Positions 9,376 to 20,795 of a stretch of DNA of 64,000 nucleotides are shown one piece after another; position 1 is the stretch's first letter, and every line of letters begins with the position of its first letter. The notes under the pieces are model-generated. The model did no database searches, had not been told where the DNA came from, and saw nothing but the letters and a program-made list of their open reading frames with translations. A program made the position numbers and the translations under genes. Origin of the DNA: Paracoccus sp. JM45 (GTDB taxonomy: Bacteria > Pseudomonadota > Alphaproteobacteria > Rhodobacterales > Rhodobacteraceae); the NCBI RefSeq assembly GCF_003590715.1, contig NZ_QQVY01000010.1, positions 31,544 through 95,543 on the forward strand, read 5' to 3'.

Positions 9376-9843
9376 ATGCGAATCGATATTGCCGCCGTCG
9401 GGCGGCTTCGCAAGGGCCCGGAAGCGGCGCTGATCGCCGATTACCTTGACCGTTTTGCAAAGACGGGCCGCAGCCTCGGGCTGCCGGCCGTCTCTGTGAT
9501 CGAGGTCGAGGACAAGCGCGGCCTCGGTATGAAAGCCGAGGCCGAGCTTTTGTCACGTGCCCTGCCGCAAGGTGCGGCACTGGTGATGATGGACGAACGC
9601 GGTGAACAGCCGCTGTCGCCCGATTTCGCCGCCCGTCTTGGCAATTGGCGCGACGAAGCACGCGATGTGTGCTTTGTTATCGGCGGTGCCGACGGTCTGG
9701 ACCCCGAATTGCGCGCCCGTGCCGATTGGTCCATCAGCTTTGGCCGCATGGTCTGGCCGCATATGCTGGTGCGCGTCATGCTGTCCGAACAGCTGTATCG
9801 CGCTGCAACGATTCTGTCGGGATCCCCCTACCATCGCGCGTAA
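9376..9843 (+). CDS. rlmH: 23S rRNA (pseudouridine1915-N3)-methyltransferase RlmH
   Basis: A SPOUT-class methyltransferase acting on helix 69 of 23S rRNA in the 70S ribosome. The knot-forming C-terminal half is clear: VCFVIGGADGLDP, then ISFGRMVWPHMLVRVMLSEQLYRA and the terminal SGSPYHRA. It is 155 residues, normal. The gene lies 9 bases behind rsfS, the standard rsfS-rlmH pairing. Confidence 0.95.
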   Translation: MRIDIAAVGRLRKGPEAALIADYLDRFAKTGRSLGLPAVSVIEVEDKRGLGMKAEAELLSRALPQGAALVMMDERGEQPLSPDFAARLGNWRDEARDVCFVIGGADGLDPELRARADWSISFGRMVWPHMLVRVMLSEQLYRAATILSGSPYHRA

Positions 9844-9960
9844 GTGATGGTTTGCGCCTGTCATCAGCCGCCAAATCGGGCAAAGCCTTGCCATCCCTTC
9901 GCACGTTCGGTTGCCGTCCGGCATCCGCACGCGTAAGAGGGAGAAAACCGCGAGGCAATC

Positions 9961-11475
9961 ATGACCAAACCCGTGATCCTGTGCATTCTTGATGGTTGGG
10001 GCCTGTCGGACCGGCCCGAGCAGAGCGCGCCTGACCAGGCCGCTACGCCCAATTATGACCGCTTGATGCGCGACTGTCCCAATTCGACGCTGATCACCTA
10101 TGGCCCCGATGTGGGTTTGCCCCGCGGCCAGATGGGTAACTCCGAAGTCGGCCACACCAATATCGGGGCGGGACGCGTTGTTGCCATGGATCTGGGTCAG
10201 ATCGACCTTGCGATCGAGGACGGCAGCTTTGGCAAGAACGACGCCTTGCTGGATTTCATCGACCGGATGAAGACAACCGGCGGCACCGCGCATATCATGG
10301 GTGTTGTGTCCGACGGCGGCGTGCATGGCCATTTGCAGCATATGCTGGCGGCAGTGACCATTATCGCCAATGCGGGCGTGCCTGTGGTGATCCATGCGAT
10401 CACCGATGGCCGCGACGTGGCCCCCAGCTCGGCCCATGGTTATCTGACGGAGTTGCAGGGAGGCTTGCCGAAAGGCGCGCGGATCGGCACCGTCGTCGGG
10501 CGCTATTTCGCGATGGACCGCGACAACCGCTGGGACCGCGTCGAACAGGCCTTCGGTGCCATGGTCGCAGGTCGGGGCACGGATGCCGCCACCGCCGAGG
10601 ATGCCATTGTCGCAGCCTATCGCGATGGCAAAACCGATGAATTTATCCCGCCTTTCGTCATCGACGGCTATAACGGCGCGCAGGACGGGGACGGGCTGTT
10701 CTGCCTGAACTTCCGTGCCGACCGTGCGCGCGAAATCCTGTCGGCGCTGGCCGATCCCGATTTTGATGCATTCGATGCAGGTGATCGCCCCGAATGGGCG
10801 GGCATGCTGGGCATGGTGGATTACAGCAGCCGCCATAACGCATTCATGCAGACGGCATACCCCAAGACGCAGGTGGTCAACACACTTGGCGCATGGGTGG
10901 CATCCAAGGGCCTGCGCCAGTTCCGTCTGGCCGAGACTGAAAAATACCCCCATGTCACCTTCTTCCTGAACGGCGGCAAGGAAACCCCCGAAGACGGCGA
11001 AGACCGGCATATGCCGCAAAGCCCCAAGGTCGCGACCTATGACATGGCCCCTGAAATGGCCTCGGTCGAGGTTGCGGACAAACTGGTCGAGGTGATCGGT
11101 GCCGGCTATGATCTGATCGTCGTGAACTTTGCCAACCCCGATATGGTCGGCCATACCGGCAGCCTCTCTGCCGCCGCCCGCGCCTGCGAGGCTGTGGATC
11201 AGGGTCTGGGCCGCATGCTGGAGGCTTTGGACAAGGTCGGCGGTGCGGCGGTCATTTGCGCCGATCACGGCAATTGCGAACAGATGCTGGACCCTGACAC
11301 CGGCAACGCCCATACGGCCCATACGCTGAACCCCGTGCCGGTCATCGTCTATGGCGGTCCCGAGGGCGCATCGGTTCGCGCCGGACGTCTGGCCGATCTG
11401 GCACCCACTGTGCTGGATCTGATGGGCCTGCCGCTTCCGGCGGAAATGACCGGGGAAAGCCTGATCACCAAATGA
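9961..11475 (+). CDS. gpmI: Cofactor-independent phosphoglycerate mutase GpmI
   Basis: A glycolytic and gluconeogenic enzyme interconverting 3- and 2-phosphoglycerate with two Mn ions. It shows the N-terminal metal aspartate in LDGWGLS (D11), the phosphorylated serine in MGNSEVGHTNIGAG (S61), and the C-terminal metal motif ADHGNCEQM. 504 residues is standard. GCGAGG lies upstream of ATG. Its stop overlaps the next gene by 4 bases, starting a gpmI-envC-ctpA-rppH run common in alphaproteobacteria. Confidence 0.96.
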   Translation: MTKPVILCILDGWGLSDRPEQSAPDQAATPNYDRLMRDCPNSTLITYGPDVGLPRGQMGNSEVGHTNIGAGRVVAMDLGQIDLAIEDGSFGKNDALLDFIDRMKTTGGTAHIMGVVSDGGVHGHLQHMLAAVTIIANAGVPVVIHAITDGRDVAPSSAHGYLTELQGGLPKGARIGTVVGRYFAMDRDNRWDRVEQAFGAMVAGRGTDAATAEDAIVAAYRDGKTDEFIPPFVIDGYNGAQDGDGLFCLNFRADRAREILSALADPDFDAFDAGDRPEWAGMLGMVDYSSRHNAFMQTAYPKTQVVNTLGAWVASKGLRQFRLAETEKYPHVTFFLNGGKETPEDGEDRHMPQSPKVATYDMAPEMASVEVADKLVEVIGAGYDLIVVNFANPDMVGHTGSLSAAARACEAVDQGLGRMLEALDKVGGAAVICADHGNCEQMLDPDTGNAHTAHTLNPVPVIVYGGPEGASVRAGRLADLAPTVLDLMGLPLPAEMTGESLITK

Positions 11476-12647
11476 AGCTGCGCGCCCTTGCTGTTGCGAT
11501 GATTGCCTGCATGCAGGTGACACCCGTCTTTGCGCAGGTTTCTCCGGCGAATAAGGCGGTCAGTGACGCTGAAGATGCTGCGGCATTGCTGCGTGCCTCG
11601 ATCGGTGAACTGGCCGAGGCTGTGACCGCCGATGATCAGGTCGTCGCCCTGACGGAAGTGATTCGCGGCTATGAAACCGGTCTGGCCGCGTTGCGCGACG
11701 GCTTGCGCCAAGCCAGCGCCCGCGAGGCAGAGCTGCGCACCCGTTTCGACGCCCAACGCGAGACGCTGGGTCAGGTATTGGGGGCCATGACGGCGCTGCA
11801 GCAAAGCCCCGAAAGCACGATGCTGCTGCATCCTGCGGGGGCGCTTGCCAATGCGCGTTCTGCGATGCTGCTGTCAGGCGTCACCCCCGGCCTGCGCGCC
11901 GAGGCCGAGGCTTTGCAGGGTGATCTGGATGAAATCGCCACGGTCCGCGAATTGCAATCCAATGCGGCCGGTATGCTGGGATCAGGTCTGGCATCCGTGC
12001 AAGAGGCGCGGCGCCTGCTGTCCAGTGCTGTGACGGATCGCAGCTCGATGCCGGTGCGCTATGCCGAAGACCCCGAAGAATTAAGCGCCCTGCGCGAGGC
12101 TGCGCAAAGTCTGAATGATTTTGCGATCGGCATCGCCAAGATGGAAAAAGACATCGGTGCGCCGATGGATGATTTCGAAGGCGCGAAGGGTGGCCTGCGC
12201 CTTCCGGTGATCGGCACGGTGCTGCGCCCTTACAACGAACCCGATGCGGCGGGGGTCAAACGCCCCGGCTGGGTCATTGCCACCGCACCTGCCGCTTTGG
12301 TGCAAACGCCCTGGCCTGCGACAATTCGCTATCGTGGACCGTTTCTGGATTACGGCAATGTGATGATCGTCGAACCCGCACGCGGCTATCTTATGATCTT
12401 CGCAGGCCTCAGCCAGGTCTTCGGGGAAGTGGGGGATGTGTTGAAATCGGGTGATCCCGTCGGTCTGATGGGGGGCGCGGAAGCACCTGCCCAGGAATTC
12501 GGACCACAATTCGTCGCGGACGCTGCCCGCGGCAATCAAGCCGGACGCAGTGAATCGCTGTATCTTGAATTGCGTCAGGGCAATGAAACGCTGGACCCGG
12601 CAGAATGGTTCGTGCTGAATCCGTTCGTCGACCCGCAACAGGACTGA
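11472..12647 (+). CDS. EnvC-like murein hydrolase activator, degenerate LytM (M23) domain
   Basis: A 391-residue exported protein: signal peptide ending PVFAQ (residues 1-22), a long Ala/Glu/Arg coiled coil to about residue 250, and a C-terminal LytM-fold domain (LPVIGTVLRPYNEPDAAG to VLNPFVDP). The zinc ligands of active M23 peptidases are replaced: the usual HLHFE position reads SLYLELR, and the GNVMIVEPARG strand lacks His. This matches EnvC-type proteins, which activate amidases at the septum. Translationally coupled to gpmI (ATGA) and 16 bases before ctpA. Confidence 0.87.
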   Translation: MKLRALAVAMIACMQVTPVFAQVSPANKAVSDAEDAAALLRASIGELAEAVTADDQVVALTEVIRGYETGLAALRDGLRQASAREAELRTRFDAQRETLGQVLGAMTALQQSPESTMLLHPAGALANARSAMLLSGVTPGLRAEAEALQGDLDEIATVRELQSNAAGMLGSGLASVQEARRLLSSAVTDRSSMPVRYAEDPEELSALREAAQSLNDFAIGIAKMEKDIGAPMDDFEGAKGGLRLPVIGTVLRPYNEPDAAGVKRPGWVIATAPAALVQTPWPATIRYRGPFLDYGNVMIVEPARGYLMIFAGLSQVFGEVGDVLKSGDPVGLMGGAEAPAQEFGPQFVADAARGNQAGRSESLYLELRQGNETLDPAEWFVLNPFVDPQQD

Positions 12648-12663
12648 GGCAGGAAAGGCCGCC

Positions 12664-14067
12664 ATGAGACATTATCTGATCGCAGGACTGGGGGGCGTAC
12701 TTGCCGGGGCGCTGGCAACGACTCAAATCGCCGGCCCCCTTATGGCACAAGAGGCCGGACGCAATACCGCCACCTATGAACAGCTTGAACTGTTCGGCAA
12801 TATCTTCGAACGCATCCGTGCCGATTACGTCGAAGCCCCCGACGACAAGGAACTGATCGAGGCGGCGATCAACGGCATGCTGACCTCGCTTGATCCGCAT
12901 TCCAGCTTCCTGTCCGCCGATGCCTATTCCGACATGCAGACCCAGACGCGGGGCAGCTTTGGCGGCCTCGGCATCGAGGTCAGTCAGGAAGAAGGCATGG
13001 TCAAGGTCGTGTCGCCCATCGACGACACCCCCGCCGCCGAGGCTGGCGTCCAGTCGGGCGATTTCATCACCCATGTGAACGGCGAATCGCTGCTGGGCCT
13101 GAACCTTGATGATGCGGTCGAACTGATGCGCGGCCCCGTCGGGTCCGAAATCACCATCACCATCCTGCGCGAAGGCGAATCGGAACCGTTCGATCTGACC
13201 ATGTCGCGCGATACGATCAAACTGACCGTCGTGCGGTCGCGCGTCGAAGGCCATGCAGTCGTCCTGCGTGTCTCGACGTTCAACGATGAAACCTATGACA
13301 CGCTGAAGGCCGAACTGGACAAAGCGGTCGAGGAAGCGGGCGGCATCGATAAGGTCACCGGCTTTGTGCTGGATCTGCGCAACAATCCCGGCGGTTTGCT
13401 CAATCAGGCGATCAGCGTGTCGGACGCCTTCCTTGATGCGGGCGAAATCGTCAGCACCCGTGGCCGCAATGCCGAGGACAGCGAACGCTGGAACGCCGAG
13501 GAAGGCGATCTGGCCCAAGGCAAGCCGATGGTCGTTCTGACCAATGGCGGTTCCGCCAGTGCATCGGAAATTGTCGCAGGCGCGTTGCAGGATCACCGCC
13601 GCGCGATTGTCGTTGGCGAAAAATCATTCGGCAAAGGCAGTGTGCAGACGGTCATGCCGGTCACCTCGGACAGTGCGATCCGTTTGACGACGGCGCGCTA
13701 TTACACGCCCTCGGGCCGCTCGATCCAGTCGCTTGGTATCCAGCCCGACATTCTTGTCGCCCAGCCCGCGCCGGTCAAACCCGAGGACGAGCCTGAAAGC
13801 CGCACCAACAGCAGCTTCAGCCGGTCCGAGGCGGATCTGCGCGGTGCCCTTGGTAATGACATCAGCGACGAGGACCGCAAGCAGATGGAGGATGAGGCCG
13901 CCGAGGTTGAAGCCACCGCCGCCCTGCGGGACGAGGATTATCAGCTGGCCTATGCCGTTGATATTCTCAAAGGCCTAGCCACGGTCAGCTTCAGCGCCGA
14001 TGATGTGCCCGCAGATGCGACCCCCGCCGCACAGGCGGACGGCGCAGACGCCGCCGACGAAGGATAA
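12664..14067 (+). CDS. ctpA: C-terminal processing peptidase, S41 family (CtpA)
   Basis: A periplasmic PDZ-containing serine protease that trims exported proteins and peptidoglycan enzymes. N-terminal signal or anchor (residues 1-28), PDZ domain about 97-185 ([10 protein letters not shown] onward), then the protease core with LDLRNNPGG (237-244), the nucleophile Ser inside GSASASE (296-302) and the general-base Lys in SFGKGS (K324). The acidic C-terminal tail is low-complexity. Its neighbour is an EnvC-like protein, so the two probably act together in cell-wall remodelling. Confidence 0.95.
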   Translation: MRHYLIAGLGGVLAGALATTQIAGPLMAQEAGRNTATYEQLELFGNIFERIRADYVEAPDDKELIEAAINGMLTSLDPHSSFLSADAYSDMQTQTRGSFGGLGIEVSQEEGMVKVVSPIDDTPAAEAGVQSGDFITHVNGESLLGLNLDDAVELMRGPVGSEITITILREGESEPFDLTMSRDTIKLTVVRSRVEGHAVVLRVSTFNDETYDTLKAELDKAVEEAGGIDKVTGFVLDLRNNPGGLLNQAISVSDAFLDAGEIVSTRGRNAEDSERWNAEEGDLAQGKPMVVLTNGGSASASEIVAGALQDHRRAIVVGEKSFGKGSVQTVMPVTSDSAIRLTTARYYTPSGRSIQSLGIQPDILVAQPAPVKPEDEPESRTNSSFSRSEADLRGALGNDISDEDRKQMEDEAAEVEATAALRDEDYQLAYAVDILKGLATVSFSADDVPADATPAAQADGADAADEG

Positions 14068-14071
14068 GCAG

Positions 14072-16502
<2,431 letters not shown>

Positions 16503-16610
16503 ATAAGATCGCCTGTTCGTGACTGCTCGGGTTTTTATTGTGAACAGTCTAGCCGAATGTGGCGCTTATGGGTAGGGCGCGCGATGCCCTGTCAGGGCAT
16601 CGCAGGCGGG

Positions 16611-16943
16611 TTAGTGACGTGGTTCGTCCTGCGACCCTTCGTCCCCGTAATAGGGTGTCATCTGCGCGATGATCACCGAATTTTCCGTCAGGGCCCGTTC
16701 CATCAGGGCGCGTTCATCGTCGTCAATTTCGTGGTTATCGGCCAGACGTTCTTCCAGCGTGCCGTATCCGGTCACATCCAGCGGTGCCATATCGGCCTGT
16801 TTCAGGATGGCAACGGTTTCACGCACGGCCTCGCCCTCATCCGTGCCGGCGGCATAGCAGACAAGCCCTGCGCCGGTGGCTTTTTTGGGCAATCCGTCAC
16901 CCGCTTTGCGGCCAAGTTCGACCACTAGTGTATAGACTTTCAT
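16611..16943 (-). CDS. Small conserved-looking protein of unknown function
   Basis: A 110-residue soluble acidic protein starting MKVYTLVVELGRKAG with an alternating beta/alpha pattern and no signal peptide, membrane segment or catalytic motif that I recognise. GAGTGA precedes the ATG. It starts 3 bases after the stop of the DUF421 gene (16947), so the two are very likely co-transcribed. I cannot assign a function. Confidence 0.75.
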   Translation of the reverse strand: MKVYTLVVELGRKAGDGLPKKATGAGLVCYAAGTDEGEAVRETVAILKQADMAPLDVTGYGTLEERLADNHEIDDDERALMERALTENSVIIAQMTPYYGDEGSQDEPRH

Positions 16944-16946
16944 AGG

Positions 16947-17696
16947 TCACTCCATCGGCTTGGCACCACCTTTGACAGGGTCCGTCGCGGCGTCGGGCCA
17001 TTCGGGGGCCTGCCATGTCCGGCTGCCGCAGAAATGGCAGGGGGCACGGGTGGCGATGATTTGCGCACCATGCGGCGCACCGCAATTCCCACAACATGTC
17101 TGGGCGTTCATCGCAAGCGGCTTGTCCTGATGCGGCGGCGGATTTAACAGATGCAGTGGCGGCAGCAGCGACAGGCCGGGATGCGGATTTTTGGTCCGGA
17201 AAACCGACAAACCGCCGCCCGCCTCCAGATAGGCGACGTTGATTTCGCCCAGATTGGCAATGCCCGCCAGACGCAGCATCGCCTTGATTTCCGCCAGCCC
17301 CAGATCGCGCTGGTTGGTGGCGTCCAGCAAGATACGGCCATCGCGCACCAAGGCGATGGGCCGTCCATCGACCATGTTTTTGGCACGGTCATAGCGGACG
17401 ATCAGACGGTCCAGCAGCTTGTTGAACGTCACGATGATGGTGATCACGGCCATGGCGGCAAACAGGGGCACCTCGGGGTAGAACATGGCATCGCCCACCG
17501 CCGAACCAAGCGCGATGACCAGAACGAATTCGATCATCGACAGCTGCGCCACACCGCGCCCGCCGATCCAGCGGATCATCAGCAGCGTATAGAGATAGAC
17601 GATCAGGGTGCGGACCAGAATCTCGGCATAGAACAGCGGTGGCTGTTCGCCGATGAACATACGGATAAGATCGAAGGGGATGACCGGCTGGTCCAT
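16947..17696 (-). CDS. DUF421 (YetF-like) membrane protein with C-terminal zinc ribbon
   Basis: Residues about 20-90 hold three hydrophobic segments (LVRTLIVYLYTLLMIRWIGG, FVLVIALGSAVGDAM, AAMAVITIIVTF), followed by the YetF-type cytoplasmic domain with DGRPIALVRDGRIL and the LAEIKAMLRLAGI region. After residue 195 comes an extra cysteine-rich tail with CGNC and CHFC pairs, a probable zinc ribbon, which is not part of the basic family. 249 residues. First gene of a two-gene unit. Confidence 0.86.
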   Translation of the reverse strand: MDQPVIPFDLIRMFIGEQPPLFYAEILVRTLIVYLYTLLMIRWIGGRGVAQLSMIEFVLVIALGSAVGDAMFYPEVPLFAAMAVITIIVTFNKLLDRLIVRYDRAKNMVDGRPIALVRDGRILLDATNQRDLGLAEIKAMLRLAGIANLGEINVAYLEAGGGLSVFRTKNPHPGLSLLPPLHLLNPPPHQDKPLAMNAQTCCGNCGAPHGAQIIATRAPCHFCGSRTWQAPEWPDAATDPVKGGAKPME

Positions 17697-17818
17697 GATT
17701 TACCTTTCGCGGACAAGGGTTCCGCAAGGCCTTAACCACCTGCGACGATGGCGGTTCCCGCCTTGGGGAACCTGTCCCCGCGCCAGCGGTTACAGCCTGA
17801 CATGTGGCGAGGATTGCG

Positions 17819-19060
17819 ATGACAAAGGACCCCAAGGGCAGGGATGCCAAGACCATCAAGGACGACCTACGCACGGGGACGCCATATTGGCTGAAAACGC
17901 CGAATGTCACCGTGCAGTCGGGCCGGATGACCGAACGCGATCACTTTGACGCCATTATCGTCGGCGCGGGCATCAGTGGCGCTTTGGTCGCCGAGGCTTT
18001 GACCCGTCAAGGCAGCAAGGTGCTGATCCTTGACCGCCGCGCACCGGTGCGCGGATCGTCGCCCGCCTCGACCGCGATGATCCAGCACGAAATCGACATC
18101 CCGATGATCCACCATATCCGCGACATGGGCACGACCAAGGCCAATGCTGTCTGGCGCCGGTCGGCCAAAGCGGTGCAGGATCTTGTCGATCTGGTGGATG
18201 ACTTGGGGCTGGACTGTCAGATGCAGGCCAAACAGGCGCTGTATCTGACGGGAAACATCCTTGGGTCGCGGGCCATGCAGGACGAAGCGGCTGCCCGTAA
18301 GGCCGCAGGTATTGCCGCCGAATATCTGAATGCACCCGCCCTGCGCGACAGGTTCGGGCTGGACCGGACAGGGGCGATTGTGTCGGATGCATCTGCCAGT
18401 GCGAACCCCGCGCAGATGACCGCGGGGCTGCTGAAGGTCGCGCAGTCACGCGGCGCGGTGATCCTGTCGGACACCGAAGTGACGGATATGGCCGAATTGC
18501 CAAGCGGCGTGGCCTTGGCCACGGCGGACGGGCAGGCGCTGACCGCCGATCATGTGGTGTTCTGCACCGGCTATGAATTTCTGCCCGCCATGCAAAGTGC
18601 GACGCATCAGATCACCTCGACTTGGGCGCTGGCGTCGGAACCGGGGCTGGCGCATCCCGACTGGCTGGATGATTTTTTGGTCTGGGAAGCAGCCGAGCCC
18701 TATCTCTATTACCGCACCACACCCGATGGCCGCATCATCGTCGGAGGAGAGGATGAGGACAGTCCCGACCGCAATGATGATCCGGCCCTGCTGGACGAAA
18801 AGGCCCGTGCCATCTGTGACAAGCTGCGCGATCTGGCGGGGATCGATATCGGGAAACCGGCCTATGTCTGGTCGGCGGCATTCGGCAATACGACCGATGG
18901 CCTGCCTATCATCGACCGTGTGCCCCGCCATGACAGGGTTTTTGCGGTGATGGGGTTCGGGGGAAATGGCATCACTTTCTCGGTTATCGCCTCGCAGGTG
19001 ATTGCCGCCGCGATCGCAGGCAAGCCCGATCCTGACGCGAAACTGTTTGCCTTTCGCTGA
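17819..19060 (+). CDS. FAD-dependent oxidoreductase (DAO family)
   Basis: A glycine/D-amino-acid-oxidase-like flavoenzyme. The dinucleotide-binding motif GAGISG lies at residues 49-54, followed by LILDRRAPVRGSSPASTAM, and a C-terminal FAD contact VMGFGGNGITFS. The start ATG 17819 with GCGAGG upstream gives 413 residues; GTG 17804 in frame is an alternative. The roughly 40 residues before the FAD motif are unusual for the family. Substrate unknown; 51 bases before an aldo/keto reductase gene. Confidence 0.87.
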   Translation: MTKDPKGRDAKTIKDDLRTGTPYWLKTPNVTVQSGRMTERDHFDAIIVGAGISGALVAEALTRQGSKVLILDRRAPVRGSSPASTAMIQHEIDIPMIHHIRDMGTTKANAVWRRSAKAVQDLVDLVDDLGLDCQMQAKQALYLTGNILGSRAMQDEAAARKAAGIAAEYLNAPALRDRFGLDRTGAIVSDASASANPAQMTAGLLKVAQSRGAVILSDTEVTDMAELPSGVALATADGQALTADHVVFCTGYEFLPAMQSATHQITSTWALASEPGLAHPDWLDDFLVWEAAEPYLYYRTTPDGRIIVGGEDEDSPDRNDDPALLDEKARAICDKLRDLAGIDIGKPAYVWSAAFGNTTDGLPIIDRVPRHDRVFAVMGFGGNGITFSVIASQVIAAAIAGKPDPDAKLFAFR

Positions 19061-19111
19061 AACGATCGCGCCGGCCACGCGTTGGAACGCCGAAAACGAA
19101 AGGAGTCACCC

Positions 19112-19948
19112 ATGACCCAACCGATCATGACGTTGAACGACGGCCATAAAATGCCCCAGCTGGGCACCGGCATCTGGCAGATTGCCGATGAAGATACGCC
19201 AAAGGTCATCGAACAGGCGCTGAAGACCGGTTACCGGCTGATCGACGGGGCTGCGGCCTATAAGAACGAACGCGGCATGGGCGAAGGGATCCGCAATTCG
19301 GGCGTTCCGCGCGACCAGATATTTGTCACCTCGAAGCTGTGGAACGATTCACACGGGCATGACAATGTCATGCGCGCATTCGATGAAACGATGGCGCGGA
19401 CAGGTCTGGAAAAGCTGGACCTTTACCTGATGCATTGGCCGCTGCCCAAGCTGGATAAATACGTCGAGACATGGAAAGCCATGATCAAGCTGCGCGACGA
19501 GGGTCGTGTCACCTCGATCGGGGTGGCCAATTTCCATGAGGACCATCTGCGCCGCCTGATCGACGAAACGGGTGTCGCCCCTGCGGTGAACCAGATCGAA
19601 CTGCATCCCTCGCTGCCGCAGGTCGAACTGCGCGAGGTGAACAAGACCTTGGGCATTGCAACCCAAAGCTGGACCCCCCTGGGTCGTGGCGACAGCTTCG
19701 ATAACCCGCAGGTAAAAGACATTGCGGATCGTCTGGGCCGCAGCCCTGCTCAGGTGATCTTGCGCTGGCATATCCAGCACGGCCTGTCGGTCATTCCCAA
19801 ATCGGAACACCCCGACCGTCTGATGCAGAATTTCGATATTCTGACGTTCGAACTGACACCTGCCGATATGAAAGCACTGGATGCTTTGGGTCGCGACCAT
19901 CGCACAGGCCCCAACCCTGATGATTTTGACTATCGCAAAGCGCTGTAA
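19112..19948 (+). CDS. Aldo/keto reductase (2,5-diketo-gluconate reductase-like)
   Basis: An NADPH-dependent (beta/alpha)8-barrel reductase. The catalytic tetrad is complete: D45, Y50, K75 and H108 (LIDGAAAY, VTSKLW, LMHWP). The cofactor-binding end IPKSEHPDRLMQNF is present. 278 residues from ATG 19112, preceded by AAGGAG; a TTG at 19082 in frame has no such support. Its 3' end overlaps the convergent hydrolase by 19 bases. Confidence 0.93.
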   Translation: MTQPIMTLNDGHKMPQLGTGIWQIADEDTPKVIEQALKTGYRLIDGAAAYKNERGMGEGIRNSGVPRDQIFVTSKLWNDSHGHDNVMRAFDETMARTGLEKLDLYLMHWPLPKLDKYVETWKAMIKLRDEGRVTSIGVANFHEDHLRRLIDETGVAPAVNQIELHPSLPQVELREVNKTLGIATQSWTPLGRGDSFDNPQVKDIADRLGRSPAQVILRWHIQHGLSVIPKSEHPDRLMQNFDILTFELTPADMKALDALGRDHRTGPNPDDFDYRKAL

Positions 19949-20733
19949 CTCAGCAGCCTTTTCATCAGAGGCGTGTCGGGGCGCGAAAGCGCCTCGATCA
20001 CGTTGAAATGGTGCAGGCCGGGGTCGATGACACAATCGGTGGCCACCCCCAGACCGGCCCAGACATCCGCCAGCAGACGTGCATGGCGGATGAACTCGGG
20101 GCGTTCGGACCCGCCGACCCATGTCGTGACCGGAATGCCCTGCAGCGGTTCCAAAAGCGCAGGGCTTTCCGACAGAGCCTCGGGCAGGTCTAAATGCAAT
20201 GTATCATTCATCGCTGTCCGCATCAGTGACCGCAAATCCGATAGCGGAGAGATTGGCACGCAGGCAGTGATCCGGTCTGTGACCGATCTGTCCAATGTCC
20301 CGTCATCACAGATCATTCGTGCGGCCAGATGCCCGCCCGCCGAATGGCCGGTCAGGGCAACCGGACCTGCGGTTTGACCCGCTGCCAAAGTGATCTGTTC
20401 AGCGACTTGTATGGTCATTTCGAAAATGCGCGCCTGCGGTGCTAGCGTATAGGCAGGCAGCAGGCAGGCCCATCCGGCCATCAGCGCCCCTTCGGCAAGA
20501 TGCGACCAGACCGAAGGACCGGTTTTCATCCAGTATCCGCCGTGAATGAAAACCATCAGCCCGTGCGGTGCCTTTTGCGGCAGGAACAGATCGCCGTCTG
20601 CAATTTTCGTCAAAGGATGTTTTCCGCGGAACTGGGCTGCGGCATCGGTCCAGCGGGCAGGATAATCATCGCCATCGGGGATATGCGCGCCATTGGCATA
20701 GGCATCGTCCCAGTCATGCACCTGATAGATCAT
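19930..20733 (-). CDS. Alpha/beta hydrolase, probable kynurenine formamidase
   Basis: A 267-residue cytoplasmic hydrolase with the oxyanion motif HGGYW (64-68), typical of arylformamidases, the nucleophile elbow GHSAGG (S131) and a late His in LHHFNVIE. It sits divergently, 62 bases from kynureninase, which supports a role in hydrolysing N-formylkynurenine in tryptophan breakdown. It belongs to the esterase-like KFA group rather than the metal-dependent KynB group. AGAGGGG precedes the ATG. Confidence 0.83.
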   Translation of the reverse strand: MIYQVHDWDDAYANGAHIPDGDDYPARWTDAAAQFRGKHPLTKIADGDLFLPQKAPHGLMVFIHGGYWMKTGPSVWSHLAEGALMAGWACLLPAYTLAPQARIFEMTIQVAEQITLAAGQTAGPVALTGHSAGGHLAARMICDDGTLDRSVTDRITACVPISPLSDLRSLMRTAMNDTLHLDLPEALSESPALLEPLQGIPVTTWVGGSERPEFIRHARLLADVWAGLGVATDCVIDPGLHHFNVIEALSRPDTPLMKRLLSYSALR

Positions 20734-20750
20734 GGTAAACCCCTCTTTCC

Positions 20751-20765
20751 GGCAGGTGACCTGCC
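20751..20765. promoter_or_regulatory. Perfect 15-bp palindrome, candidate operator
   Basis: GGCAGGT-G-ACCTGCC, seven-base half-sites with a one-base centre, placed in the 62-base divergent gap between the formamidase-like gene and kynureninase. A regulator of tryptophan catabolism could act on both genes here; an Lrp-type regulator is known for kynurenine genes in other bacteria. No regulator gene is adjacent. Confidence 0.45.
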
Positions 20766-20795
20766 TGCTAGCGTCCCGTCAAGAGGGAGCCTGAC

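Noticed and set aside
9553..11523. 656-codon antisense frame opposite gpmI
   Set aside because: gpmI on the plus strand has full catalytic motifs; the antisense product resembles no family.
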